Positions 1-9,814 of a stretch of 22,661 nucleotides of DNA are shown here, one piece after another. Position numbers and translations under genes: made by a program. The notes under the pieces are model-generated. The model did not search any database. It had not been told where the DNA came from and was given only the letters and a program-made list of their open reading frames with translations. Location: positions 767,754 through 790,414 of the forward strand of contig NW_014577194.1 of the NCBI RefSeq assembly GCF_000485595.1, in the 5' to 3' direction. How positions within the stretch are numbered: the stretch's first letter is position 1; each line of letters begins with the position of its first letter. The stretch is from Priapulus caudatus. Taxonomy: Eukaryota > Priapulida > Priapulimorpha > Priapulimorphida > Priapulidae.

Positions 1-62
<62 letters not shown>
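1..62. repeat. compound microsatellite (GCAC)n then (AC)n
   Basis: About seven and a half GCAC units run directly into about sixteen AC units, and the array is cut by the window start. The same ACGC-then-AC order closes an array near the other end of the window (22440-22522). Confidence 0.97.
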
Positions 63-63
<1 letters not shown>

Positions 64-898
64 AGCTGGTACGCCCACGACTGATTCGCCTTGGCCGGTC
101 ATAGAGTGTCACGCGCATGTGAACTCGCAGGCACGCGCAGGCTGGCTCAATCGATCCCGGACCAGTCTATCGATGTTTTTTTCGCTTATTTGAAATTCGA
201 ATTAGACGGTAAGCGAACGCTTTCGTTGACATATATTGGGGGGGGGAGGGGGGTTGATCCGTGTGGTAATTAGTGATGACAATGCCTAACCGAAATTCGA
301 TTTGCCGACACACACGTCAAATTTAGCGAGACGCCGAAATGCGTGCGTGGATCGCATGTGAATTTTCATTTTAAAACGAAAATTAATTGTTCTTTATGGC
401 GTTTATAATTGCATAAATTGCGTCATTAGAGCGCGGCCATTTAACACGGTAGCAACTAACTACTACTTTGCCATCACGTTAATTGGTGATCAACATTAGA
501 AGAATCATTAGAAATCATTAGCATAATAGCGTTAATATTATATTAATTAAAAATAATTACGTGCATAGTATAGCAAATACAAGAAACCACACAAAAGTAC
601 GCATCCGCAAAAGTACGTCTCAAAAATATCCGCAGATCTCAGATCACGAGACATTTCACTTTAGCCGTTTTTATAATATTATGGTACATGTAATTAACTG
701 GGGGAAAGGAAAAATGAATACGCACCGGCGTATAGGCCTACTTACCCGCTGTAGGTGCAGCTATAGGGAGGCAGCAGCATCGACGTCGAAATTAGAACCC
801 GGGGGAAACGCAATATATACGCTTACCAAGCCCAAGTGTGCAAATGTGGATTACACGCGTGCGTTCGCAGTCATACAGTCGGACAATATCGATGCAGC
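63..898. other. unannotated sequence, no gene seen
   Basis: No recognisable gene or element. The only compositional feature is a G-run at 238-253 (nine G, one A, six G). An open frame at 561-1004 runs into the GCGT-rich tract and has no domain I recognise. From about 360 to 560 the sequence is AT-rich. Confidence 0.6.
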
Positions 899-966
899 GC
901 GTGCGTGCGTGCGTGCGTACGGTGTGCGTGCATGCGTTTGTTCGAACGTAAGTGCGTGCGCGCTCG
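899..966. repeat. degenerate (GCGT)n tract
   Basis: GTGC/GCGT units, with four uninterrupted copies near 902-918 followed by imperfect ones. Read on the other strand it is the same CACG/ACGC motif that forms most of the window's microsatellites. Confidence 0.85.
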
Positions 967-1100
967 TGTCTTTTGCGACCCAATCATATTTTATTAGCGA
1001 GTGATTTGGCGATGTAATAGGATTTGGTTGGTATGGGGGCAATTGCCCTATTCATGCGAACCCTCATAGTATGTCGATGAGCGGACGTAGAAGCCATATC

Positions 1101-1153
1101 CACACACGCGCGCGCACGCACACGCACGCACGCGCACCCACACGCACGCACGC
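1101..1153. repeat. mixed CA/CG/CACG microsatellite
   Basis: Alternating CACA, CGCG and CACGCACG blocks form a purine-pyrimidine alternating stretch of about 50 bases. Such tracts can adopt Z-DNA; that is general knowledge and is not shown here. Confidence 0.9.
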
Positions 1154-1450
1154 CACAAGATGTGCAGCCAGGGAGCAAATATTACAGAGGGATACGCTTG
1201 GATACGGAGGCGCTGTGTCGCGGGACTACGTTAGACTGACTGCGTAAGTCCGCCCAAGGGATCACTAACAGCGAAGCGACATCGAATGGGAACAGTCTAA
1301 GATTACTTCATCGAATCCAGGGATGAATAATGCTCTACGTGGGTCGGCTTCTTCTAACATGTCTAGACATGTATCAGCTACAGACACTCGTAATAAATAC
1401 TGCATGCATCTCAGCGGCGCGCCTTCTCGCACGCACGCACTACTATCCCA
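1154..1450. other. unannotated sequence
   Basis: No gene, hairpin or known repeat seen. A few CACG units occur at 1429-1440. Confidence 0.5.
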
Positions 1451-1556
1451 TCAACTATAAAACTATTATGCAATACTACTAATAATACTGTATAATCATT
1501 ATATACTACTAATATACTGTATATTGTATATTGTATATATAGATATATATACTGTA
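1451..1556. repeat. AT-rich simple sequence (ACT/TATA)
   Basis: Repeated TACTACTAATA and TATATTGTATA units, imperfect. The minus-strand open frame across 1509-1805 begins in unremarkable DNA and ends in this tract, so I do not call it a gene. Confidence 0.75.
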
Positions 1557-1916
1557 GTCATGTATTACACCATAATATGGTACGCCGTAGAGCGCACACG
1601 CTACATTCTTCTTGCGTACAATCTTACTACAACAATTACAATTTACAATAACAATGTATTTATTGTTACGAACGCCTGTTGTAGGTAGATGCAGCCCTTT
1701 TCGGTACCTTTTATTTAACGCGGAGCGTTTATAACTTGCGTATATACGAGAGCTTCCGATCGAACGTGAGGTCACGCCGCTGACCGCATGTAAACACTTG
1801 GCCATCTTCGTGCATAATTAATTAGGTCACTATACTAAACAGTCTGCTGCGAGTGTGAAACCATCACCCTATAACTAGCAATGTACGAGGGGTAGGCTAG
1901 TATAGGTTTATACCAC
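1557..1916. other. unannotated sequence
   Basis: No supported gene or element. Confidence 0.45.
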
Positions 1917-1924
1917 CACACACA

Positions 1925-1988
<64 letters not shown>
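1917..1988. repeat. (ACGC)n microsatellite
   Basis: A short CACA lead-in is followed by about sixteen perfect ACGC units, the purest internal array of this motif in the window. Confidence 0.97.
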
Positions 1989-2362
1989 CTCGAGCACATA
2001 CGTGCTCACGCACGTCCATAAGTACGCGTGCGCATATATTGATTTCCTCTATAATTCATTAGCACACCCTGCCTGCTACTATTTAGCTGCCAGGCGGCAT
2101 ATTAGTGTCTAGTTGTCGATGTGATGTTAGCGACTAACGACATAGTTAGGTGCGCACGCGGAGGAAATTCCAGCATACATGATAAGCTCAACTCGGCAGC
2201 AAGCAGAGCAAAATCGTCGCAACCATCGCTATGAATACTTGATTCCAAGTGTTCAGTGCGCATATAGCGATCACTTTACTTTCATTTTTTTAGAAGCACA
2301 CATTTACCAATATTAATGTGAACAATATCTGAAGATTTGCTTTTTACTCATTCCTGGTATTA
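1989..2362. other. unannotated sequence
   Basis: No gene or element that I can support. CACG units trail off up to about 2030. Confidence 0.45.
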
Positions 2363-2388
2363 TGCGCGCGTGTGTGTGTGTGTGTGTT
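2363..2388. repeat. (GC)n(GT)n microsatellite
   Basis: A short GCGCG block followed by eight to nine GT units. Confidence 0.95.
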
Positions 2389-2450
2389 GTATATACGAAT
2401 ACATCAAGGAAATATGTAAGGATGTATGCATTATATACTATATCAAGAGC

Positions 2451-2488
2451 TAATACTACTACTACTACTAATAATAATAATAATAATA
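2451..2488. repeat. (ACT)n(AAT)n compound trinucleotide repeat
   Basis: About five ACT units pass directly into about six AAT units. Confidence 0.95.
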
Positions 2489-2674
2489 TAGGTATTTATT
2501 AGCTCTTCACTATATATATTATGGCTACTATATTCATCATGGCACGCACACACGAGTGCAATAATGAGATAACGGCTACAGCGCCGCGTATAATTATAAT
2601 GCCCGCATGATGGATCACAAGATCTCACTGGGTGCGCGCCATATCCTTTATAACTATAAAGAGGCCTGAATCTG

Positions 2675-2859
2675 GTGTGTGTGTGTGTGTGTTGTGTGTG
2701 TGTGTGATAGCGTGTGTCGTGTGTTGTGTGTTGTGTGTGCGTGCGTGCCGTGTGTGTTGTCGTGTGTGTGCGGCGCAGCTGATAAGGAGAGTGAGCTGTG
2801 GCGTGCGTGCGTGCGTGCCGTGGTGTGCGCGAAGCTGGCCGTGTTGTGTGTGTGTTTTT
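2675..2859. repeat. GT/GCGT-rich low-complexity tract
   Basis: About 185 bases made mainly of GTGT, GTTGT and GCGT units with interruptions. Long frames on both strands here (cysteine/valine-rich on plus, threonine/histidine-rich on minus) are translations of the repeat. Its right end is the left boundary of repeat A copy 1. Confidence 0.92.
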
Positions 2860-3150
2860 TTGACATCGCTTTTTCTCCGGTGTTTTATCACTTGAATGCG
2901 GCATTAACGTGAAGGATATATTCAGAATCACCGACGTCCTTGTAGGTGGTTCCTGGCTGAAAACTAAAAATCTTTCATATAAGTTAGAAAAGCTCCTCTT
3001 GCTGCCACCTACTGTTGGTGACTCTGGTTGTGGCCCACATTCAGGCCGTGCATAGCGACAGCGTTTATTAGGTACGCGAAATGTGATTCACCGATATATG
3101 CCGCTGAAACTAGTGCGCAGTTGGCATTGCGTTTATATAACATGCAGGGG

Positions 3151-3280
3151 TATAGATAGTAGATTAGATAGATAGATAGATAGATTAATAGATAGATAGA
3201 TAGATAGATAAGATAGATAGATAGATAGATAGATTATGATAGATCGAATAGATAAGATAGATAGATAGGATAGACTTAGA
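3151..3280. repeat. imperfect (GATA)n array inside repeat A copy 1
   Basis: GATA units are interrupted by extra single bases, for example GATAAGATAG and GATAGGATAG. The matching array in copy 2 (12796-12890) is purer. Confidence 0.95.
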
Positions 3281-3836
3281 TTAGACTAGAACTCCGAGGA
3301 GGATAAGAGATATCATGTTCACCAATACTTATCTAGGTGCAAGTTGTTTCCGTTGCCTTCTATTTACTAGTGCAGATTATTGTAATTTGGTAAATGGTAG
3401 ACGCAGTGACGGGCCATTATTGACATGCCAGTAACTAATTTATTGAAAATGCTTTCAACGGCAAAGTCCGTAATTTATGCACGTTTCTGATAATGGGAAA
3501 TCAAAAAATTCGTACGTATCAAAAATCAAAAAGGACAAACGGCAATTTCATCACTCGAACAGATAGATGCTCGAAGCAATATGAAGCTGCGAGTTTCGCT
3601 GGGAAGAGAAGAGAAAGTGCGTGCAGTGGCGTACGTGCGCGGCGTGCCGTGTATGCTTGGTTAGTGTATGCTTGCGAGCTGCGCGAATGAGGACAAGTGC
3701 TGTAATTTTATTTATTTATTTAATTATCGGTTTATGGTTAAATGAACAATATCAGATGACAAAATAACAGGCTCTAATTAATACGATCCTATTTATTTAT
3801 TCTCGCTTAATCTTACATCGACTACTGTGATGATAT

Positions 3837-3917
3837 CAGGAGTTAATAACCTAGAGATTTCTATTTATTTCTATATTTTATCTCCATATATAGAGATCTC
3901 TATTATTCCCAGTCCTG
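3837..3917. mobile_element. CAGGAG-ended hairpin element, copy nested in repeat A copy 1
   Basis: This 81-bp AT-rich segment starts CAGGAGTTAATAA and ends with a partly matching inverted end, ATTCCCAGTCCTG. It is flanked by ATGATAT on the left (3830-3836) and ATTATAT on the right (3918-3924), six of seven bases alike. The equivalent segment in repeat A copy 2 (13364-13450) has cleaner ends and a perfect 7-bp duplication. It is too short to encode anything, so it would be a non-autonomous element. The transposase family is unknown. Confidence 0.65.
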
Positions 3918-4242
3918 ATTATATATATAGTTTTTGAGGTGCCTGTCAGCCTGGTCAGCCACGATCTCCCAGTGAACACTGAACACCGTCCTCACTCGGG
4001 TATGCACGGTCATTGTCAAAGCGTTGCTCCTAATCCGTTAGCGAGCCTAGCGACTCTAGAGCCCGTCCTTGCACCATTCCTGACACTAATCCGACCACTT
4101 TAGCGGTCGAAAAGTTAGACGATTTCGAAAGTTAGCAAAGTCAAAAAGTCAAAAGTAACGGTCCGAATACGTACGACTGCGACCTTATATACGCGGATCA
4201 AACGCCAAAGGTCGCCTCCTCATCGCGCGAGCGCAAAACAAA

Positions 4243-4282
4243 CAGCGGTAAAACCCGAGAGAACCAGCATTTCTCGGGAAAT
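4243..4282. other. conserved small stem-loop in repeat A
   Basis: CCCGAGA and TCTCGGG form an inverted repeat around an 11-base loop near 4254-4280. Copy 2 keeps the stem as CCGAGA and TCTCGG near 13732-13751 although the loop differs. The role is unknown. Confidence 0.45.
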
Positions 4283-4700
4283 CTACGTCTCGGAGATACG
4301 GGAAGGGCCATTACCGAAGCTAGCCTTGGCTGGAACCTTTTAAGATCATCGCCACTATAGCAAGCAGCATACTTAGCAGCAGCTGCTCCAGCTGTGCACA
4401 CTGCCTTACGCGAATACGACGCTACGAGCCCGACGGATCAAACATATATAGGATACGCGTTGAATACTAACGACTACCCAGGATCAATGAGAGGCAAAAA
4501 CGTTCCTTCCACCAGTTTGAACAACTACAATCGAAACTTCCGAGAGACCGCGGATGGGCTAGAAAGAGGCCCCTGAAGGAAGCGGTGCAAGGTGGTGGCC
4601 AGACGCTAAGCGCGAAGGCCACAGTCACAGACTAGACAGTGTCAATAAGCCACAAACCCAACTCCAGCCGCGGCAAAATCAGGCGCGATTGTACCCTTGC

Positions 4701-4757
4701 TATATATACTTGATATATATATATATATTATATATATATTATATATTATATAATATA
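4701..4757. repeat. (TA)n array at the right end of repeat A copy 1
   Basis: TATATATACTTGATATAT leads into an imperfect TA/ATT array. The same TACTTGATATAT precedes a pure TA array at 14163-14192. Confidence 0.9.
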
Positions 4758-5200
4758 AAATTATCGCTATCGCGCCCACTCTATAAATAGAACCATATCA
4801 AGAAGTACATAATAGAGATACAACATCTTCTATTATGTGTTTGAACGAATATATACACCTCTATGAACGAGCTATACTACACCAGCTGTGTAAGTAATAG
4901 GTATACCATGCACTTCGCAAACCCCCCAAGAAAAAACAAACACAGTTGGCTTGTATGCATTACAAACGCTTTTTTGCTTTGAGACATTTCCCTGAACAAT
5001 AATCCACAGTACGACAAAAGTGAAGTGCCTAAGCAACCGCCGACCCGGGAGAGAGCAATCGTATTGGTATTATTATCAGGTCACTTATAGCCCCTGCCGT
5101 AAACAGCATATAACCGCCTATTATGCCAACCAAAACTCACATTGGATTTTGAAGTTAGGTGGGTTTTTTTTTCGACACTCTATAAATCCACGCTACGGTT
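4758..5200. other. unannotated sequence
   Basis: No gene seen. A T-run sits at 5164-5172. Short frames here have no recognisable content. Confidence 0.45.
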
Positions 5201-5305
5201 TCGCGGAGGTAAAATGACAAAGTAGATTTAGATCAAGACTTTGGCTATATGTTTGTTATCTATTTTCGCGGAAATGACAAAGTAGATTTAGATCAAGCTT
5301 TGGCA
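5201..5305. repeat. 60-bp tandem duplication
   Basis: The block reading AAATGACAAAGTAGATTT with GATCAAG and CTTTGGC occurs at 5212-5244 and again from 5272, a 60-base spacing. Each copy is preceded by TTTCGCGG. The copies differ by a two-base AC in the CAAGACTTTGGC versus CAAGCTTTGGC part and diverge after it. Confidence 0.9.
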
Positions 5306-5802
5306 ATTGTTGTTACCTCGGTGGAATTTTCGCGGCACCACAAGTCGCGTAACAGTGTTGCCGACACGCGACAGCCTCTGGAAAAGTTTTTCAGTAACAA
5401 AAATTGTGGATGCACTGTGAATGATATCGCCCGTCTAAATAATTTCCGTGATGGAAACAAGACGTCGTCGTCATCTCGCTGACATTCCTCAGGTAGGTGA
5501 TGGCGGCCTCTCCAATCCGTCACAACAGCCAGCCCCAAGCACACACACCCACCGACACACGACGCGATGCATCGATGCACGCACGGCACGATAACGGCTA
5601 CGCACACGAGGGAACGGCGGGACGAAAGCTTACACGCACGGCGGCCACAACGCGAGACACACAGCTGCTCCCTGCACCGCACAGACGGGCACCACACCGC
5701 AGCACATGTACGCCACAATGCACAGGCGCCACGCGCCGTTAAGACGCCAAGGCTACAGTACGCACGACAACGCGACGACGACGGACACAACGACGACACA
5801 AT

Positions 5803-5842
5803 CACACACACACACACACACAACACACCCCACACACACACA
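5803..5842. repeat. (CA)n microsatellite
   Basis: About ten CA units, then a CACACCCC interruption, then a second run of CA units. Confidence 0.95.
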
Positions 5843-6243
5843 GCACATTCCACACATCTCTACTGCACTCAATCAGGGATGAAATTTAAGCCCTTTTACG
5901 CGCCTGAATGCATACGTGATCGAGATTAATGAAGCCAATTACGGCAGCCCCGTACTCCGGCGGCAGGCTCTGATTACGGAAGGCTTCTCGTGCTCCGCTA
6001 CTCACTGCGGCGGCAGCGGCGGCTGCTCCGTCAACGAACCTCACACGATGTCGTAATGATGGCGGGTAAACGAACCCAGAGTGCCAAGCACCGCTGTGAA
6101 CGAGACTGACCTTCTCGGACGAGACGACAAACCTCAACGAGACCGTTCTCACGACGACGGACAAACACCCAACGAGACTTCTCACAGAACAACAACCCAC
6201 CCCAACAGACTTCTTCACGTAAGACAGACAAACCTCGAAACCA

Positions 6244-6356
6244 GAGACTTCTCACAGACACAAACCCCAACGAGACTTCTCACAGACACAAACCCCAACG
6301 AGACTTCTCACAGACACAAACCCCAACGAGACTTCTCACAGACACAAATCGCCCAA
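6244..6356. repeat. 28-bp minisatellite, four units
   Basis: Units start with GAGACTTCTCACAGACACAA and begin at 6244, 6272, 6300 and 6328, exactly 28 bases apart. The first three are essentially identical and the fourth diverges at its end. Related half-units containing GACTTCTCAC occur at about 6175, 6435 and 6469, so the array once extended or is built from degenerate relatives. The period is not a multiple of three. Confidence 0.95.
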
Positions 6357-6780
6357 CAAACGACTTTTCTCCATACCGACACAAACCCCGGAACGAGCGG
6401 ACTTCTCACTAGAAACGACAACTGAACCTAGCGGAGACTTCTCACAGTACACGAAAACCCCTAACGTGACTTCTCACAAAACACACACAACAACGCGACG
6501 AGGCAGTACGGCGGACAACGCGACAGCGACGCGAGGACGGACCGGTGAGCACGGCCGGCACAGCAGACAGGCACGCGACGCACGCGGGGACGCAGTGACG
6601 GCAATGGCCAGCCACGCACGATGGGAAACACAACGACATTCGCCCACAGACACACACGACACACGAACCGGAGCGGACGCAGACGGAGAACACGAACCAG
6701 AACGCACGCACGCAGAGGCGCGGAAGGGAGAACGGCGGCACGCCGACACTACAACGCTCAGTCTCACACGCACGTAACGC

Positions 6781-7289
6781 AAGGTACGTCTCCACGGAAG
6801 ACGCATGCATACATGTTTTACGCGTGCCTTTCACCGTACGCATCTACTTGAATGCAGCGAAATTGCTTCGCTATTCACGACAAGTAGGGTCGCGCGCAAA
6901 CTGGGTGGCGGCAATTCTTAAGCCCCTTTTTGCGGCTGTCGGATGAACATCTATCTGCGTGAATCTCGCGATGATGTGGAGGCTGCATATTTCATCAGAG
7001 CCGACGGACGATTATTCGACGTGACGGCATCGCTACGTGACGATATCGCTGCGCGACTCATTTATTCATAAGCGACGCCCAATGGCGTAGCTAGCTTATC
7101 GAGTCTGTTGTCGTAGACCGCGGGTTTTTGCGCGTAGTGTTCGGTCCGTGATGATTGGAAAGTGGCAACATGGGTTTTCAGCCTGTTGATGCAATTGCGG
7201 ATTTCCATTCGAAGCCCGTGCAACCTAATATGAATGCTCACGCGTGCTATTACCCTGTATACTATTGGAGGGGATGTGTCAAAATTCAA
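6781..7289. other. unannotated sequence
   Basis: No gene or element that I can support. Base composition returns to normal after the T-poor domain. Confidence 0.45.
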
Positions 7290-7560
7290 ACGTTCAATTG
7301 AAATCCGATTTGATTGTCAGACTTTGAACAGATCATTTTAAATCATTCAATTTTGTATCCGTTCAATTGATCGATGATTGCTCCAATTGAATCAGTCCAT
7401 TTAATCATTCAAAACGTTCAATTGAATCGATTTGATTTTGTTTCAAGTTGAATCGATTTTTTATTGTTTTTTAAATTAAAGCAGGTCGTTTAATCATTCA
7501 AACGTTTCAATTGAGCAAGTTAAATGAACGAATTGCCAAAATTGAAATCGACGCGAATTG
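7290..7560. repeat. TTCAATTGA-rich degenerate repeat block
   Basis: The palindromic core CAATTG, usually as TTCAATTGA, recurs at about 7291, 7363, 7383, 7419 and 7507, mixed with TTTAATCATTCAA and AATCGATTT. It looks like an old, decayed short-unit array. No coding sequence is seen. Confidence 0.7.
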
Positions 7561-7940
7561 ACGCATTTGACAAGAATTGACCGAAAAGGCGCGAAAATAC
7601 TGAACTAGGCATATCCTATATCCCCTTCCATAGTATACGCACTGCATACACACAATCGTTTCGATTAAAATCGGAAACTTGAGTTTTTTCTCGGCGATAA
7701 CATGAAATATCGCCCACGATTGTGCCGGCTTGCGTGAATTCTCTGCTTGTACGTATGTACGTACCTTCACATCCCTGCCCGTGAATGCGCATAATTATAA
7801 AGTCATGGTGGCTTCGACGCTTCGTGCTTGTCTAGATACCTACTTCTACGTACAGGGGCGATGGCTAGACTCCTCACTTACGATGCCTCCTAGATCCACA
7901 TTCCGCACAGCTTCTATAGATGGCTTCTTCAATAGATAGT
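7561..7940. other. unannotated sequence
   Basis: No gene or element that I can support, apart from the left target duplication of the hAT-type element starting at 7941. Confidence 0.45.
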
Positions 7941-8411
7941 CGAGATACTAGGGTTGTATAACGATACACATACCTCTTGATTCGATCCGTATCTCGATAT
8001 TAGCCTCTCGATTCGATTCCCTCGATTCGATTCCCAAAATATTGAAATGTTATCTCATTTTGTATATTTCCAATCACTTTAAGCAGATAATTAAAATAAT
8101 GACAGTAAAATGTCAAATGACTATATATTATGAGAAATTGCCAATGAACACTAAATGTTGGATAGACTAGAGATGGGAAACTCAAGCCCTATAATAGTAA
8201 GCATCTGTTAGCGATGTGCTGTAGCCGCTGATTAGCTATTGACCAATCAGAGCGCGCATCTCATACACGATTCGGCCAACGCATATAATCTAAAAATTGA
8301 AGCGGGTTGGATCGAATCGAAAATACAGGAATAAATATCGAGGATCGGATCAAGGGAAGAGAATCGCGATTCGATTCGATTTTGTTGGATCGTCACAGCC
8401 CTACGAGATAC
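7941..8411. mobile_element. non-autonomous hAT-type element with 8-bp target duplication
   Basis: The element body is 7949-8403 (455 bp). Its left end reads TAGGGTTGTATAACGATAC, and the complement of its right end reads TAGGGCTGTGACGATCC, giving imperfect terminal inverted repeats. The perfect octamer CGAGATAC flanks it at 7941-7948 and 8404-8411; an 8-bp duplication is the hallmark of hAT transposition. Subterminal regions carry repeated CGATTCGATT motifs. There is no transposase frame inside, so movement would depend on an enzyme supplied elsewhere. The intact duplication suggests a fairly recent insertion. Confidence 0.85.
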
Positions 8412-8440
8412 CTCCATCCACCACGACGTCACGACGTAGA

Positions 8441-8669
8441 AGTTTTGCAACGGTTAACTCACAGTGAGAACATTTTTGATTTTACCCGAGTTGCCCAAGC
8501 CAGCGTGCTAAGATCCAATTAGTTTTTAAAGACATGCTTAGAGACTTTTTCCTGCATGGTGTAAACAGTCTAAAAGCCTCTTAGCTAAAATCTGAATGTT
8601 TTTTAAATGAGGCGACTCGGTATACTAATGGCTTCACAGAAATGACTCCAGTCGGACTACGAATTTGAT
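8441..8669 (+). repeat. repeat R, copy 1
   Basis: It matches 16050-16428 in the same orientation. Shared blocks are GTTTTGCAACGGTTAACTC (GTTTCGC in copy 2), CCAATTAGTTTTT...AAAGACATGCTT, TTCCTGCATGGTGTAAACAG followed by TCTAAAAGCCTC, and GGCTTCAC with GAAATGACTCCAGTC. Copy 1 lacks roughly 130 bases present in copy 2 between the first and second blocks. It lies just downstream of the hAT-type insertion. The element type is unknown. Confidence 0.85.
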
Positions 8670-8727
8670 ATGGTACTAATCTAGCGCACTAAAAATTGCA
8701 GTGTGTACATGCTATCCCGCTCCAAGT

Positions 8728-9050
8728 TAGCCCCCCTTACGAAGCAGGGCTATCTTGGTGCGCACCAAGTTATCCTGCTCTAACTCTGTGTCTGTACGCA
8801 ATCAGTGACTAACGCGCGCTAAGTTTTACAATGCGCATGCGCATAGCCTTATTTAGGTGACGTACGTTCGCTCGCACGCACGCTCACTGTACCTCGCTGT
8901 CTGCGGGGTGACGTGGCGAGCAGGAAACTGAGCGGTGGGGGAACTGATGACTCATTTAAAGTAGGGTCAAATATGCAGTCTGTACGCTCCTAGTTAGTGC
9001 GCGCTAAGTTAACGCGCGTTAGACGCGCGCTAACTTTCGTAGTCTGTACG
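8728..9050. repeat. palindrome-rich repeat with three GTCTGTACG motifs
   Basis: Perfect palindromes are CTTGGTGCGCACCAAG (8754-8769), ATGCGCATGCGCAT (8831-8844) and TAACGCGCGTTA (9010-9021). The last sits inside a larger imperfect inverted repeat, GTTAG...CTAAC (8993-9034). TAGCCC/GGGCTA also pair across 8729-8752. GTCTGTACG recurs at 8790, 8978 and 9042. This resembles the end structure of a miniature inverted-repeat element, but I could not find clean termini. Confidence 0.6.
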
Positions 9051-9060
9051 GGGTATAAGT

Positions 9061-9814
9061 AATAACTCTTGTTTATTATACAAATGTAAAGTAGATGGGA
9101 GATATAATTATAAGTACAAACTCTCTTCTTTTTCTTTTTCTTCTTCTTCTTACATTCACTAACTACACAAAGACCTCCTTGTCACACGCGCGCGTGTGCA
9201 GACGCCGGACCATCACTGCACGATGTGCATGAATACATACCAATCGTCACAATTCGAACGTATTTCCAACTTTCATGCAACGTCGGCTACGTAAGGCGGG
9301 TTACCATGGCCGAAACTACGTGGGTTGGTCACACCGGTAGTATAAAATAATCTCTTGTGGAAAATGACTAGTTCGGGACAAAATATCCGCGAAAATTGTA
9401 CCTTAGACGATAACGTTAACTGCTGTCTGTTTCGAACGGGTTCCGTCAAAGGGAACGTAATGTCTGATAGTACGATGGGAAATGAGAGAGTTGTAGTTCC
9501 TTGTCGGTAATGCGGTAAAATCTCCGCCGGCAGATCATCTCAAATGGCGCACATGGTGCATATCGCCACCAAACTTGCCAAACCAACCACCACCACTTGC
9601 CAGTTGCCACAGCTGAGGGCACGAAAGAGGAGCGAATTCGTCCGTGGTTCGCCGATTGATCACTATGCTAGTACATACATGCTTGTACAACGCGTCTAAC
9701 GCCACTGTTAGCAATTAAGTCTGCTAACACCAATAACCTATACCAATAGCATGGCCACATCCATAAAGACCTATGTAGGCCTACATTGTATCAGGAGCGT
9801 ATAAAATTTAATTC
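9061..9814. other. unannotated sequence with one pyrimidine tract
   Basis: A CT-only tract lies at about 9121-9149 (TTCTTTTTCTTTTTCTTC type), and a short CACGCGCGCGTG palindrome at about 9185-9196. No gene is seen. Confidence 0.5.

Larger units (their letters stand above)
2841..4728 (+). repeat. repeat A, copy 1 (1.9 kb dispersed repeat)
   Basis: This stretch is collinear with 12515-14191 in the same orientation. Both copies open in a GT array followed by TTTTGACATCGCTTTT. Both then carry in order a GATA array, a GCGT-rich patch, a TATTTATTTA patch, a short hairpin element, a block with AAAGTTAGCAAAGTCAAAA, a CCGAGA...TCTCGG hairpin and a terminal TACTTGATATATAT array. Copy 1 is longer by about 11 percent, through many one- to few-base differences. 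There are no terminal inverted repeats, no long open frame and no recognised protein. It could be a non-autonomous retroelement or a segmental duplicate; I cannot place it in a family. Confidence 0.9.
5510..6780. other. T-poor, A/C/G-rich strand-asymmetric domain
   Basis: The plus strand is strongly depleted of T. By my count there are 18 T in 5521-5820 and 12 T in 6481-6780, about 6 and 4 percent. ACG, CGA, CAC and GAC units recur in imperfect form. Few stop codons can form, so open frames of 110-186 codons appear on both strands. They are unconserved low-complexity translations, not genes I would call. A 28-bp minisatellite sits inside. Confidence 0.8.

Noticed and set aside
238-253. A G-quadruplex from the G-run
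   Set aside because: It is two uninterrupted G-runs split by one A; a quadruplex could form, but nothing in the context supports a role.
2443-2931. Long open frames on both strands over the GT-rich tract
   Set aside because: The translations are simple HTHT, CVCV or RTHT repeats dictated by the microsatellite.
5293-5853. A 186-codon minus-strand frame rich in C, V and R
   Set aside because: It lies in the T-poor domain where stop codons are rare; it is low-complexity with no domain, and frames are also open on the opposite strand.
6244-6356. Evenly spaced 28-bp repeats, as in a CRISPR array
   Set aside because: Units are directly contiguous without unique spacers and the setting is eukaryotic; this is a minisatellite.
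6442-6843. 133- and 110-codon minus-strand and 103-codon plus-strand frames
   Set aside because: Several overlapping frames are open because of the T-poor composition; none is recognisable.
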